Of a DNA stretch of 64,000 nt, positions 46,119 to 57,534 are shown piece after piece; within the stretch, counting starts at the first letter, position 1; every line of letters starts with the position of its first letter. The position numbers and the translations under genes are program-made. The stretch is taken from NCBI RefSeq assembly GCF_016808095.1, contig NC_068974.1, positions 22,056,825-22,120,824 on the forward strand. Direction: 5' to 3'. Below the pieces are notes generated by a model that saw only the letters and a program-made list of their open reading frames with translations, was not told where the DNA came from and did no database searches. This DNA is from Vigna angularis (Eukaryota; Streptophyta; Magnoliopsida; Fabales; Fabaceae).

Positions 46119-47830
46119 CTCCCCCTCAAGCTAGAGCATATAAATTATATGTCCCAAGCTTGGAACAAATAAACTCAATCCAACAAAATCAACTTGTCTC
46201 AAAGGAGACAATAAACATGGTAACTTTGGGTTCCAACAAGATGCACATATGCTTCACACTATCGAGAGAGAATGTCTATAAACCAAATTGGACTCACAAA
46301 CTAGCATAGCCAAAGAGACTCCTCCTGAGATATATGATCTGTCTTCAAGAGTGTGTGGCAACATAATGACAATGGTTAGCGGATAAGAAAAGGGCAAACA
46401 CAAGTCAACGAACAACTCATAACAACTTATGGATTGGACAATGGTGGAAAACAGTGAAACTTCAACTAGCATAGTAGGATGACTTTGACAAAGGATATTT
46501 CCATCAAGAGTGGATGACGGTCAATAGTGGTAGACAATGACAAAATTGTAGTGACTGCCATCACTGAATGATGGGGCCTATAGTGGCTGAAAGCGACAAA
46601 ACTATAGGGACTACCATCACTGACTGATGGGGCCTGTAGTGGTTGGAAAGCAACAAAATTGCAGGGACTGGCCTCTTTGACTGGTGAGGCCTTTAGAGGC
46701 TGAAAGATACTCTCCCTCACAGCGAATGATGAAAATGATGGCGCGTCGATGACAAACTATGAAAGTGGAAGATGATAATAGTATCCTTTATTCATCAAAG
46801 GACCTAAAAACATATTTAACAAAGGGTTGGGGAAATTGTTGACTAAGATTTTGAATCTTGCTAGAAATAGATTCCCCTCATGCCATGAGCAACCTTCAAC
46901 CCATGACTTTGGTGTTGAAATTCCTTGGCGTTAACCAGTTGATAACACCGACTCTCCTTGGAGACCTGTAAATAAATGACACGGGCCAACAAGAAATCGC
47001 AGCTGCTACAATATGTAAAGCTAAACACATTATGAAAGGAGGCTAAGAAACAATGTTGAAACAGAGGTATATTGCTGAAACAAAGTTTTTTTATTTATTT
47101 ATTTACCAGCACTTCACCAGCTCCACAGACAGGAGCTTCTTTAGCCAAACAAGAGCTCACAATTCTCCAGAGTTTCTGAGTTTTAGAGCACAAGGGAAGA
47201 GTTGTTGTTTAGAGAAAATGAGAGTCTATTTATAGTCTCATGCAAAGACTCTTCCATTTTTCATTTTTAGCCTTTCTGACAGTGTTAATCGATTAACTTA
47301 AGTGGTTAATCGATTAACTCCCCAACGGATAGTCCAACGGCTAGAAAACGACTAAAAATCCAATGATTATCCTGGTTAATTGATTAACTACCCAGGTTAA
47401 TCGATTAACGTTAATCGATTAACTCCCCTGATTAATCGATTAACCCTATACATTTTTTACTATAAATTCATTTTTGCATCTCTATTTTATACAAAATCAA
47501 AAACCACTAATTTTCTAAGTTCTAAACATCAAAATACAATTATTACAAAAGCTTTGGGCTATGATACAAGTCTTCAAAATGTTTCTTCATGAATCTTGGA
47601 TGTTCTTGACTTGATTTGGGCAGCAGATAATGGACGCCGGATGAAACTGTGGCGGCAGATAATGGTCGGCGGCGGACAACGACAGACGTTGACGGACGAT
47701 GGTGGACAACGACAGACAACGACAAATAGCACTGACAACGTTGAAGAGGAACACCGTGGAAAGCGGCACCAGCACCAGACATATATAATGATGATAAATA
47801 GGATAAATATTCTAACTAGTGGTACAACAT
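46119..47830 (-). mobile_element. Non-coding interior of the small-LTR copia element and nested LTR-like DNA
   Basis: The PPT-adjacent text (ctagagcatataaattatat) is typical of copia 3' ends, but no pol was found. 46530-46710 holds three diverged tandem copies (period 56-57 bp) of a gacaaaactatagggactNccatcactga-like unit. 47050-47450 looks like part of another LTR, with palindromes and a TATA box. Near 47780-47818, atgatgataaataggataaa repeats the small LTR's end, suggesting the other LTR is truncated there. Confidence 0.45.
47226..47444 (-). promoter_or_regulatory. GTTAATCGATTAAC palindrome array upstream of a TATA box
   Basis: The 14-bp perfect palindrome GTTAATCGATTAAC occurs at 47284-47297, 47305-47318, 47396-47409 and 47410-47423. 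Variants lie at 47375-47388 (TTGATT) and 47431-47444 (first base A). On the minus strand a TATA box CTATAAATAG (47235-47226) lies 50-210 bp downstream. Likely a promoter region of an LTR; regulatory function is inferred. Confidence 0.6.
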
Positions 47831-48235
47831 GTTAACAATTTTTTGGTTGATTTATGATTATGCGACTATGATGTCGACTTCACTTTCAAAATCATCTGGT
47901 TGAGTGCTTTTAATTGTCTTATAGTTGGGGAAATGTTTTCCTTGATCCAATTTGATGAACAAGGATAGTAGGAATAATTGTTGATAACTACGTTGTGGGC
48001 AAGGATGACTCTTTACACAACCCATTTTTCCTGGAATAACGTCACTGATCAAATATTGAGTTAAAATATAAATTAAATTATTCAACAAAAATAATAAAAT
48101 AATTTTAAGATGGTTGTATAAAAATAGTTATCAAAATATGTGTATGTTTGAATAAAGCTGAGTGCACGCAAGTGTTGAAGCTGGTTGACTTTGGTGATGA
48201 TACTTTTTACCATCACTGATAAGGATTAACAAGGA
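47831..48235. other. Unassigned spacer
   Basis: No recognised gene or paired repeat before the copia RT begins. Confidence 0.3.
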
Positions 48236-49616
48236 TAAGGATAAAGCAACCTATCGGATGTAAATGGGTATACAAAATAAAAAGGCATGCTAATGGGAAT
48301 ATTGAACGATATAAGGCAAGGTTAGTAGCTAAAGGCTACACACAACAACAAGGGTTATTACTTTGAGACTTTTTCACCTGTTGTCAAAATCACAACATTA
48401 AGATTGGTTCTGGCTTTACAAACTTCCAAAAATTGGTATTTACATAAACTAGATGTAAATAATTCCTTTTTACATGGGGATCTAGATGAAGAAGTATACA
48501 TGTATCTTCCTCTTGGCTACAAAACTGAAAAACCAGGGGAAGTTTGCAAGTTGTTGAAGTCTTTATATGGACTCAAACAGGCCTCTAGACAATGGAATTA
48601 TAAGTTCACAACTACTTTACTCTCTTTGGGGTACATACAATCAAAATCAGATTATTCACTTTTTGTCAAAAGTGATTCTGCTCATATTACCATCTTACTT
48701 GTTTATGTAGATGATATAGTCTTGGCAGGTGATGACATCCAGGAAATTTAAACTGTGAATGCTCTATTGAATGTAAAGTTCAAGATTATAGACCGAGGCC
48801 AACTCAAGTATTTTCTGGGCTTAGAAATTGCAAGATCTCAACAAGGCATTAATTTGTCACAAATGAAGTATGCTCTAGAGTTACTAGAAGATGCATGATT
48901 GTTGGGATGTCAACCTATTTCTACTCCCATACAGCCAGACACAAAATTTTCCAAGACAAAAGGGAAACCCTATTCAAATGTGCATGCCTATAGAAGACTT
49001 CTTGGCAGGTTACTATATCTAACCAACACAAGACCAAATTTATGTTTCGCTGTTAGTACTCTTAGTCAATTTCTTTCAAATCCTTTGGAAGATCACTATG
49101 CAGCAACAATAAGGATCCAGAGATATATCAAGAATAATCCAGGACAAGGATTATTCTTTCCCTCCAACACAGAACATGCTCTCAAGGCTTTTAATGTGTT
49201 CTATGGTGCATCATTAATCAGTTGAAAATCCAAGAAGCAAGGTACTATATCTAGATCATCAACCGAAGCATAATATAGAGCCTTAGCTTCCACAACATGT
49301 GAAATTCAATGGCTTATGTATTTGCTCCATGATTTGAAACAACCTCTACCACAACCAGTTCCTTTGTTTTGTGACAATCAATCTGCTATACAAATTGCAC
49401 AGAATCCAGTCATGCATGAGAAGACAAAGCATATTGAAATTGATTGTAATCTCATAAGAGATAAAGTTCAAGCTGGTGTAATTAAACTCCTGCCCATTTC
49501 TACTTCAGTACAACTTGCAGACATTCATACTAAAGCTTTGCATCCAACACAATTTTAATCTTTGTTGTCCAAGGTGAGCATTAAGGATATATATGCTGCA
49601 GCATGAGGAGGGATAT
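48236..49616 (+). pseudogene. Ty1/copia reverse transcriptase and RNase H remnant
   Basis: Plus strand. RT starts near 48250 ([20 protein letters not shown]) and continues through LHKLDVNNSFLHGDLDEEVY and LLKSLYGLKQASRQWNYKF to the catalytic LLVYVDDIVLAGDD (48700-48735). A connection segment follows (HAYRRLLGRLLYLTNTRP, near 48985). RNase H ends at 49558 (CDNQSAIQIAQNPVMHEKTK, LADIHTKAL). Stops or frame changes lie near 48370, 48750, 48897, 49225 and 49275. Gag, protease and integrase are missing. A PPT-like gcatgaggaggg precedes the LTR. Confidence 0.9.
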
Positions 49617-49780
49617 TGGATTTAATTTATATTCCGTTCATATCTGTTCATATATTTATATTATGTTTTTATATTTATATTTCATTTTTATATTTTTTTA
49701 AACAACTATATATATAAATTGTATTCTCTCCTTATCATTGAATAAAATATACAATTTTTATCCTTTCTTTTCTCGTAACA
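49617..49780 (+). repeat. 3' LTR of the copia remnant
   Basis: Roughly 164 bp, TGGATTTAATTTATATTCC...TCTCGTAACA, following the PPT. AT-rich with a long tatattta region and an aataaa-type signal near 49740. No matching 5' LTR in the window. Confidence 0.6.
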
Positions 49781-49910
49781 TCTATCTGCATTCTAGGAAA
49801 CTTGTAACCATTGTGCAGATACTCCAGTCCTGATATTAGATTTATAATAAAGGAAATCATGTTAAAAGGGTAAAGGGAGTTAATATAAATTCACAATTTC
49901 AATTTAATTT

Positions 49911-50545
49911 CTAACCTGCATCCACTGCTACACGAAATCTGTCCTTCCAGCTCAAGAATGGTGATTCTTGTAACCTACAAGAACAACTTCTGTAACTTTC
50001 TATTCTATAGATGTTTGTTTTTGTTCGGTAGAACTTATTCATACAACTAATACAATTCTCCAATATTAAAAATTCCATATCCAGAGTTTCAGAAATCAAA
50101 TCTAACATGGAAATTGATTTCACAAACTTTTAAGAACAAAATAATTTTATTCGGAAGCAACCTGAGAGATGTTCTTATAAGTTTCCTTTAGCCATGTACT
50201 CATATTTGAGGCCCTTATTGGTTCCTTCAATACAGTAACCAATAAGGGATGTCAAATGTTTGTGATGAACTATGAGTAGAAGTTAACCTGGAAATAAAAG
50301 TCACAACCATGTTAAACCATATATGTGTACCAAAGTCAGAAATCTAGAGTAAATTGATTAATAACTTATACTTCTGCTTGAAATTGCTGATAACCATGAA
50401 CTGATGGGGAAATCATTTTCACTACAATTGGAGTGTCATTGATAAAGCCCAGATAAACTGTTCCAAATCATCCTTTTCCAATAATTCTATCGAAATTGTT
50501 AGTGATTTGAAGGACATCATATAGCATGACAGAAAACTATGTTTG
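49911..50545 (-). pseudogene. Malectin-like LRR receptor kinase, kinase-domain fragment
   Basis: Three minus-strand exon-like pieces. 50545-50370 reads YDVLQITNNFDRIIGKG, stop, FGTVYLGFINDTPIVVKMIS and GYQQFQAE, i.e. the glycine loop and the VAVK lysine strand. 50290-50158 reads [29 protein letters not shown], stop, EHLS. 49985-49911 reads SPFLSWKDRFRVAVDAG then a stop. The split matches the intron phase expected for malectin/LRR-RLK kinases. In-frame stops and loss of the catalytic loop and activation segment make it a pseudogene. No ectodomain nearby. Confidence 0.75.
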
Positions 50546-51465
50546 AAGTCTGAGTAAACCTTTCAAGTAATCCATAATTTAAATACATTCTTCAACTTAT
50601 TTTGGTTGTGCTTAGAAATTGGGTAGGTCAGTAATCATCAGCATAAATAACAATATTATGAATTTGGGACTTTTTAATTAGATTCATACCTAAGAGAGAA
50701 TCTTCGTGTGATTTTTCAACAAATATAATTGAACCGGAGAGGTCATTCTTCTCCAATATAATTGAACCTATATGACAGTGAGAATGAACCAAGGAATTAC
50801 GAGGAAGCTGCCCAAAATCATAATTGGAAGAAACCTAGGCAAGAAGAAATTTCTGCCCTTGAGCAGAATAAAAATTTTAAGAGTTACCAATATACACTAC
50901 ATCACCAAGTAATGTTCAGAAAAAAGAGTATTGAGGGATTTTACAGCCATAAGAAATTGTCAGCCTTTAACCACGAAAATCTAAGAAATTGATCATATTA
51001 AGCCATATAAATTCACAACTATATCCACATCACCTTTTTCTTTTTATAAATTCACAGCTTCCCGAATTCCTCCCAAAATGATGCAAAATCAAAACTAAGG
51101 CACAGAGAAAAAGGTGAAAAATGAAAACTGAGAAATAAGATAAAAATTAGGGTTTGCAAAATATTTCGACCCTTACCCGCAGTTTGATAAAAAAACCATT
51201 GAAAATTTATTTAAAAATAATTGAAGTTTTGCTTAGTGAGCTGCCAAAATATTATTTAAAAGAAAATCAAAACTTAACTGTAATTTCCTATCATGTCAAA
51301 AATGAGTGAAGGTTTTTTAAAATGTCAAAACAAACTTCTTTGTATATTATATTATTTTTGTACTGTTTACACACAATTTCAAACAAATTTGACTCTTAAG
51401 AATGAACTCTTTAAGCAGCATTATGATAAACAAATTTTTAATTTCCAAAAATGAAGTCAAAAACT
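50546..51465 (+). other. AT-rich DNA with a short copia RT fragment
   Basis: At 50785-50890 the plus strand reads EPRNYEEAAQNHNWKKPRQE then EISALEQNKNFK, the N-terminal edge of a copia RT. The remainder (to 51465) is AT-rich with no gene. Confidence 0.5.
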
Positions 51466-52682
51466 TGTTAAGACTTCGACAAGTGTATTGAACCGTATCA
51501 AGTAATAATAAATGATAAAGCCAAGTAACACAAGAATGAATGAATGAAGTTGATGAATATGTTGTTGGGGTTTATCAATTTCATTATATCCACTCTTATG
51601 TAATCAAGAATTCATCTTTCTTCATTAATTGTTAATGTCACTTTCTAAATTACCTTAAACCCGATGTCTCGGCGAAGAAAGCCTAATCATAATTACTAGT
51701 TTACAATGTCTTGTCTCCCTAGCAATTACTCATGCATTACATTGCACAGAAGCTTAAAGGCAACCAACCATCATACTCCTATGTCTAGGTTTATACTACT
51801 ATTGGGAGAGATTCCCCAAATCTAGATTTCTCAGTATGTGTCCATATCGAAAAAAATCAACAATCATGACATCGAATGAGTTAAACAATGCATGCTTAGA
51901 GCAAAGAGGAAAAACCCTAACAAATAATGAAAGAAAACATGTATCTCTAAAAGATTTTTAAGAACGAATTCAGTACATGAGAGCTTCAAAGGATTACATT
52001 GATTCCCCAATAAAAATAAAGGTTTAGTTCACCATATTCATGATGAAACTAGATGAAATACAATGAAAGAGTGAAAGATAAAACCCTAGAAAGGTGAGAA
52101 AGGAACTGTAGCATCCAAAATCCTCCTCCAAGGGGTGAAAGAGTGTGTTTCTGCTTCGTCCCAGCCAAAGATATAAAACCTAGGACGTGCAAGTCCTTAA
52201 ATAGAACATAAAAATAACAGAAAACAGGTCCAAGCCCACTTAAAATGGCGCTCAGCGGCATTTGGCGCTCAGCGGTAAGTGCGGCACTGGCGCTCAACGA
52301 AATTTGGCACTCAGCGGAATTTGGCGCTCAGCGGTGATTTCGACACTTCAAAACTGCCGCTCAGCGCAACTTTTTCTACACTCTAGTTGACTTTTCTTCA
52401 TTCTGATTGACTGATTAACTTTTCGGGTTGACCATTGACTTTTCTGGTTTCTGGTTGACTTTTCTGCATTCCAACCATTCGGTACTTTAACTCTTCTCTC
52501 AAATCATTCCAATAACCTACAAAATCAAAGGAATCTAGCACAAAACCATTAAATTCACCTTCAACTCTCTTATTCACAAAACTAAAACAAAAACATTGGA
52601 GTTAAAACAAGTTTATAAGTCAAAAACGGTTGATTGATTATCAAAATTAAGTATAAAAATAACGGTTTTTCAACCGTTATCA
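51466..52682 (-). repeat. LTR (element A/B family), probably solo
   Basis: TGTTAAGACTTCGACAAG...ttttcaaccgttatca. It is shorter than its relatives because text near 51510-51540 seems deleted. A TATA-like ttaaatag lies at about 52200 and a CGCTCAGCGG cluster at 52245-52375. The flanking 5-mers (AAACT left, CACTC right) do not match, so either a flank is rearranged or the copy is old. No internal sequence. Confidence 0.8.
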
Positions 52683-52887
52683 CACTCTGCTTGAAATTTC
52701 TAAACGCCAAATTATCACCAACAAAGAAATAAGTTCATATCAATTTTGGTCAATCATTAAGTCAAGGGGGTTGCCGGCACTAACGTATATACTTCATAAC
52801 ATTTATTTTATAATACTTTCAAGGCAAAATAAATTACAATTTACACAAAAGAAACTCCGATGAATGTGTTGCAGTAATTTAAAAATA

Positions 52888-54088
52888 GGTTTAATGTCTC
52901 GGTAGGTCCCTATTTTCGGCGTGAATCTCAAGTAGGTCCTTTTTCTTTTCGGCGTCTCAATTGGGTTCTTTTTTGTGTAAAATTGTATCAATTAGGGGTC
53001 TGCCGTTAAATTGAACAAACGCCGTTAAGGAGAGTATTACGTGACATGCTGACAGTGTAATTTTAATTTACGTGACATTAAAAACGTGTGCCAATTATAT
53101 TTTTTTAATTTTTGAATTAAAAAATTAAATGTACATAGTGGAAATATAATTTAAGCAAGGGCAAAGTTGGAAAATCAAAGTGCCGAAAGCCCTATTCTCC
53201 TGTGCAATTGCAAAATCGAAATCAAATTGGGGAAGGTGAGTTTCAGGTTCTGGACATTTGTTTCTTTTGCTTGAATCAAGAATTTCAGCGACCAAGCGGC
53301 TTTTTTGGTGGTTTGCGACAGCGCGTTGGACATTCTTCTTCTTTTTCCCTTTCCCTCTTTTCTTGCGTTGATTCGCGTCGTAAGGGAGGGAGTTTCTTCC
53401 GTTTTCTTTTTCTGGTTTAGTTCTGGTTGCAGGGAGGAGGATGCGAAACCGGCGGATCACACGCAACGTTCATCACTCGCGACGGCGATGCCTCTACGGT
53501 TACGAGGGTTTCTACGTTTCGTGGCAAGGGTTTTCATTTGGGGTTTTTGAGTTCTCTATTCTCGCGTGTGGCCCGCGAATTGGGGGTGGTGGTTTTTGAT
53601 TCCCTTTCTGCAGATTGTAAAATGATTTGGAATTCAACTATTGCAATTTTGGGGTTAGGTTATGGAATTGGATTTGGAAATTTCTTTGAAGGGCTTGAAT
53701 TGGGGAATTATTGGGGTTTCTTTTTCTCTCCCACGAACCCTAATTTGGAGTCCAATTTTTTTCCCCAATCTGATTTCGATTTCTCAGTTGCAGGGCTGCA
53801 CATAATTTTTTTTCCCAGTTTGTCCTTAAGTTACATGATTTAACATCTGTGCAATCTATTTTTTAATAAAAAAATCAATTCATACTCGTTTTTTTAATGT
53901 CACGTGTGATTAATCAATACAGTCATCATGCCACCAAACCCAAACTTAAACGGTCGTTTGTTCAATTTGACGGCAAACCCCTAATTGCCACAATTTTACA
54001 CAAAAAAGAACCCAATTGAGACGCCGAAAAGAAAAGAAACCTATTTGAGATTCACGCCGAAAATAGGGACCTACCGAGACATTAAACC
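52888..54088. mobile_element. Non-autonomous Mutator element with gene-like cargo (Pack-MULE candidate)
   Basis: A 1201-bp element with near-identical inverted ends GGTTTAATGTCTCGGTAGG (arms at least 140 bp, including gttcaatttgacggcaNacccctaattg-like text) and perfect 9-bp duplication TTAAAAATA (52879-52887 and 54089-54097). The interior (53160-53830) is GC-richer and looks like a plus-strand 5' UTR/first-exon region with small GT-AG-like signals, e.g. an ORF at 53427-53843. I do not recognise the parent gene. No transposase. Confidence 0.88.
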
Positions 54089-54228
54089 TTAAAAATAATA
54101 TCACACTAAGTAAGAATTTTATAACGTAACAAAAAACTTATTAAACAGAATGTATATTTTATAGAAATGATTTCGATGAGTCCCACACCTACAAAAACGA
54201 CATCCAATTACGCGTTTTTGTCATTTGT

Positions 54229-54238
54229 TTTATAAAAG
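54229..54238 (+). promoter_or_regulatory. Putative TATA box of the TIR-NBS-LRR gene
   Basis: tttataaaag about 90 bp upstream of the TNL start codon. The Mutator element ends only 140 bp further upstream, so it sits in the promoter. Confidence 0.45.
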
Positions 54239-54319
54239 ACTTGACTATGATCGACACCTTGAGAGTACTATCCAATACGCACATTAATCTTTTATGCTGG
54301 TCACTCTTCGCCTTCTGCA

Positions 54320-57300
54320 ATGGCTTGCAACAAAAATCAAGGGAGCTCTTCATCACACACCAATAATTTTGATGTGTTTGTTAGCTTTAGAGGCGCAGAT
54401 ACTCGTAACGGTTTCACAAATCACCTTTTTGCAGCTCTTCAAAGAAAAGGAGTTGTTGCTTTCACAGATGACCAAACAATCCAGAAAGGGGACTTTTTGG
54501 AGTCTGAACTCTTGCTCGCAATTGAAGGATCACGCGTTTTCATTGTTGTCTTCTCAAAGGACTATGCATCATCCACATGGTGCATGAAAGAGCTTACGAA
54601 GATCGTCGATTGGGTTGAAGTAACAGGTCGAAGTTTGCTCCCTATTTTCTATGATGTCACTCCTTCTGAGGTCCGAAAACAGAGTGGAGAGTTTGCAAAA
54701 GCTTTTGCTGAACACGAAGAAAGGTTCAAAGATGACTTGGAAATGGTAAAAGAATGGAGGGCAGCTCTCAAAACAAGCTGCGATCGTTGTGGGTGGGATG
54801 TGCAAAATAAGTAAGTACACATACCCATACTTTTGTTATGCTATTTTTCAAAGTCTTAACTAAACTCGCTGTGATTATTGAACTTTGGCCGCATAGGCAA
54901 CAATATGAAGAAATTGAAAACGTTGTTGAAGAGGTAATCAACATATTGGGTCGTGATCAAATTTGGAATTTTGGCGATGATTTAGTTGACATGCATTCTC
55001 GTGTTAAAAAATTGGAAGAACTTCTAGATCTGAGTGCTAATGATATTGTTCACCTTGTGGGAATTGTTGGAATGGGTGGAATAGGAAAGACCACACTTGC
55101 AACTGCATTGTTCAATAAAATCTCTCCTCAATTTAATGCTTGTTGTTACCATGATGATTTAAGCAAAATTTATTGTAATTTTGGAGCAGCAAGTGCACAA
55201 AAACAACTTCTTTGTCAAGCTCTAAATCAAGGAAATATCGAGATACACAATGCTTCCCATGGAACTATGTTGATAAGAACTAGATTATGTCACTTAAAAG
55301 CGCTTGTTGTTGTTGATAATGTTGATCAAGTTGAACAATTAAAGAAATTGGGTTTGCAATCTGAATATCTGGGTGCAGGGAGCAGAATCATCATAATTTC
55401 TAGAAATTGTCGTATCTTGCAAAATTACGGAGTAAATAAAGTTTACGAAGTTGAAGTCTTGGACAAAACTCAATCTCTTCAATTACTTCTCAATAAAGCT
55501 TTTAGATCGAATGATATTGGGAAAGAACATAAAGGGTTGACATTAGATATACTGAAGTATGTGAATGGTCTTCCATTAGCTATTGAAGTATTGGGCTCAT
55601 TTTTACTTGATCGAGATGTTTGTGAATGGAGAAGTGCATTGACTAGAATGGAAGAAAATCCAAGCAAAGATATCATGGATGTCTTGCGAATAAGTTATGA
55701 TGGATTGGAGAATATAGAGAAAGAAATATTTCTAGATATTGCTTGTTTCTTCTCCAATAATAATTCCTACTCATGGGAGCCAACAGTGAAGAAATTTTTG
55801 GACTATCGACAATTTTTTCCTGACATTGGTATGAAAGTTCTGATTGAGAAGTCACTTATAAGTCGTCAAAATGGAGATATTAAAATGCATGGCTTGTTGA
55901 AAGAGTTGGGTAAGAGTATTGTCCGAGAAAAAGCACCCAAAGAACCAAGGAAGTGGAGCAGGTTATGGAACTACAAGGATCTCCAAAAAGTCATGAAAAT
56001 AAATAAGGTATTTTTTTTAATATACATTCTTATCTTGTCATTCTTTAGGAGTTTACAAATTATAAAAAATATGTAATGATTTTTCCCTGTATAAAATGCT
56101 TTAGGAAGCCGAAAATGTTGAAGCTATATTTATTGAACAACATGAAAAAGAGTTTCTACAAGGAAGAATAAGAGTGGATTCTTTATCAAAAATGGATCAC
56201 CTTGAGTTGCTCATTCTGAAGAATGTGAACTGTTATGGAACTCTCAATTTCATTTCTAATGAACTGAGATATCTATTTTGGAATCACTTTCCTTGGTTGT
56301 CTTTGCCATCAACTTTCTTTCTAGATCAACTTGTAGAATTGATCCTACCTCATAGCAATATCAAGCAACTATGGGAAGGAAAAAAGGTACTATATTGTTG
56401 GTATTTATATTTTTTTTCTCAAACAAACAAAAAGATGCTCCATCTCACATTTTCTTAGCTTTCTTTTACATGGTCATTTTTTCAACTTACATTTACACAA
56501 AGAGAAAAAAAAGAGGGGAAGGTTAACCTTTTATCATTTAGCGTTTTATCTTTTAACCTTTTTAATGGAAAATTGAAATTTTCTTACTCATGTTTCTCTT
56601 ACAGTGTCTGCCTAATTTGAGAAATTTGGATCTGAGACACTCCAAAAATCTTATTGAGGTGCCAGACTTAAGTGAGGTTCCACGTCTGACGGATCTTAAT
56701 CTCCAAGGATGTATACAACTAGTCCACATTCATCCATCCATTGGTATTCTAAGAGACCTTCGTCGTTTGAATTTGATGAATTGTAAAAATCTTGTCCTTA
56801 ATCTGAATATCCTTTTTGGGATCAGTTCACTCAAGACCTTAAATATCTCCGGCTGTTCAAAATTACTTAATGGTAAGATGTTAATGGTCCCAAGTGACAC
56901 AAAACATTTGGAGAAAGTTGATAAAAATACAAATATCATCCAATTGCCAACATCCTCTGTATACAAACTTCTAATGTTGTCTTTCCATTTTTTCTACCCT
57001 CCAAAACCTCAAGATTCACTTGGTTTGTTATCGTCTTCTTTGTCTTTCTTTGTCCCGTGTTTATGTGATCTTGACATAAGCTTCTGTAATCTACTTCAAA
57101 TCCCAGATGAAATTGGGAACTTATGTTCTTTAAAAAAATTAAATTTGGGGGGAAACAAATTTGTGACACTACCAAGCACCATCAAGCAACTTTCCAAGCT
57201 TCGATGTTTGATTTTGACACACTTCAGGAGCTAAAATATTTGCCCGAGCTTCCAACAATACAAGAAAAAACAATTGACAGATACAGTAGGCGCTTATACA

Positions 57301-57534
57301 CTTTTGACTGCCCCATGTTGAGTGATATGGAACACTGTTATAGCATAGTTTTTTCTTGGATGACGAAAAATCTTGAGGTGACGACGACTCCATCCTTTCT
57401 TTTGTGTCTCACTTTTTCTGTGTACACTATTTATGTATAACTGGATTTGCTTTAATCAGGTTTACTTGGTCCCTCGGATGGAAATTGTTATTCCTGGAAG
57501 TGAAATTCCAAAATGGTTAATTTCTAAGGGAAAG
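54320..57534 (+). pseudogene. TIR-NBS-LRR immune receptor pseudogene, 3' end replaced by copia
   Basis: Exon 1 (54320-54810) encodes the TIR domain (FDVFVSFRGADTRNGF; AIEGS retains the catalytic-type Glu). Exon 2 (54897-56007) is the NB-ARC, with P-loop GMGGIGKTT, kinase-2 LVVVDNVD, RNBS-B GAGSRIIIISRN, GLPLA, and MHG in place of the usual MHD. Exon 3 (56105-56386) starts the LRR (LVELILPHSNIKQLWEGKK). Exon 4 (56605-57377) carries LRRs to LPSTIKQLSKLRCL, then a frameshift near 57205-57225 before LKYLPELPTIQE. Exon 5 (57460 on) begins the post-LRR domain (MEIVIPGSEIPKWLI) but runs into copia gag at about 57530. Introns are GT-AG. Its frameshift and missing C-terminus suggest it is non-functional, although TIR-NB could still be made. 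Confidence 0.88.

Noticed and set aside
51461..52687. Target duplication for the 51466 LTR
   Set aside because: AAACT and CACTC do not match, so I do not claim a TSD or a confirmed solo LTR.
53427..53843. Intact protein-coding gene inside the Mutator element
   Set aside because: ORF shows no recognised domain and low-complexity hydrophobic text; kept only as possible captured cargo.
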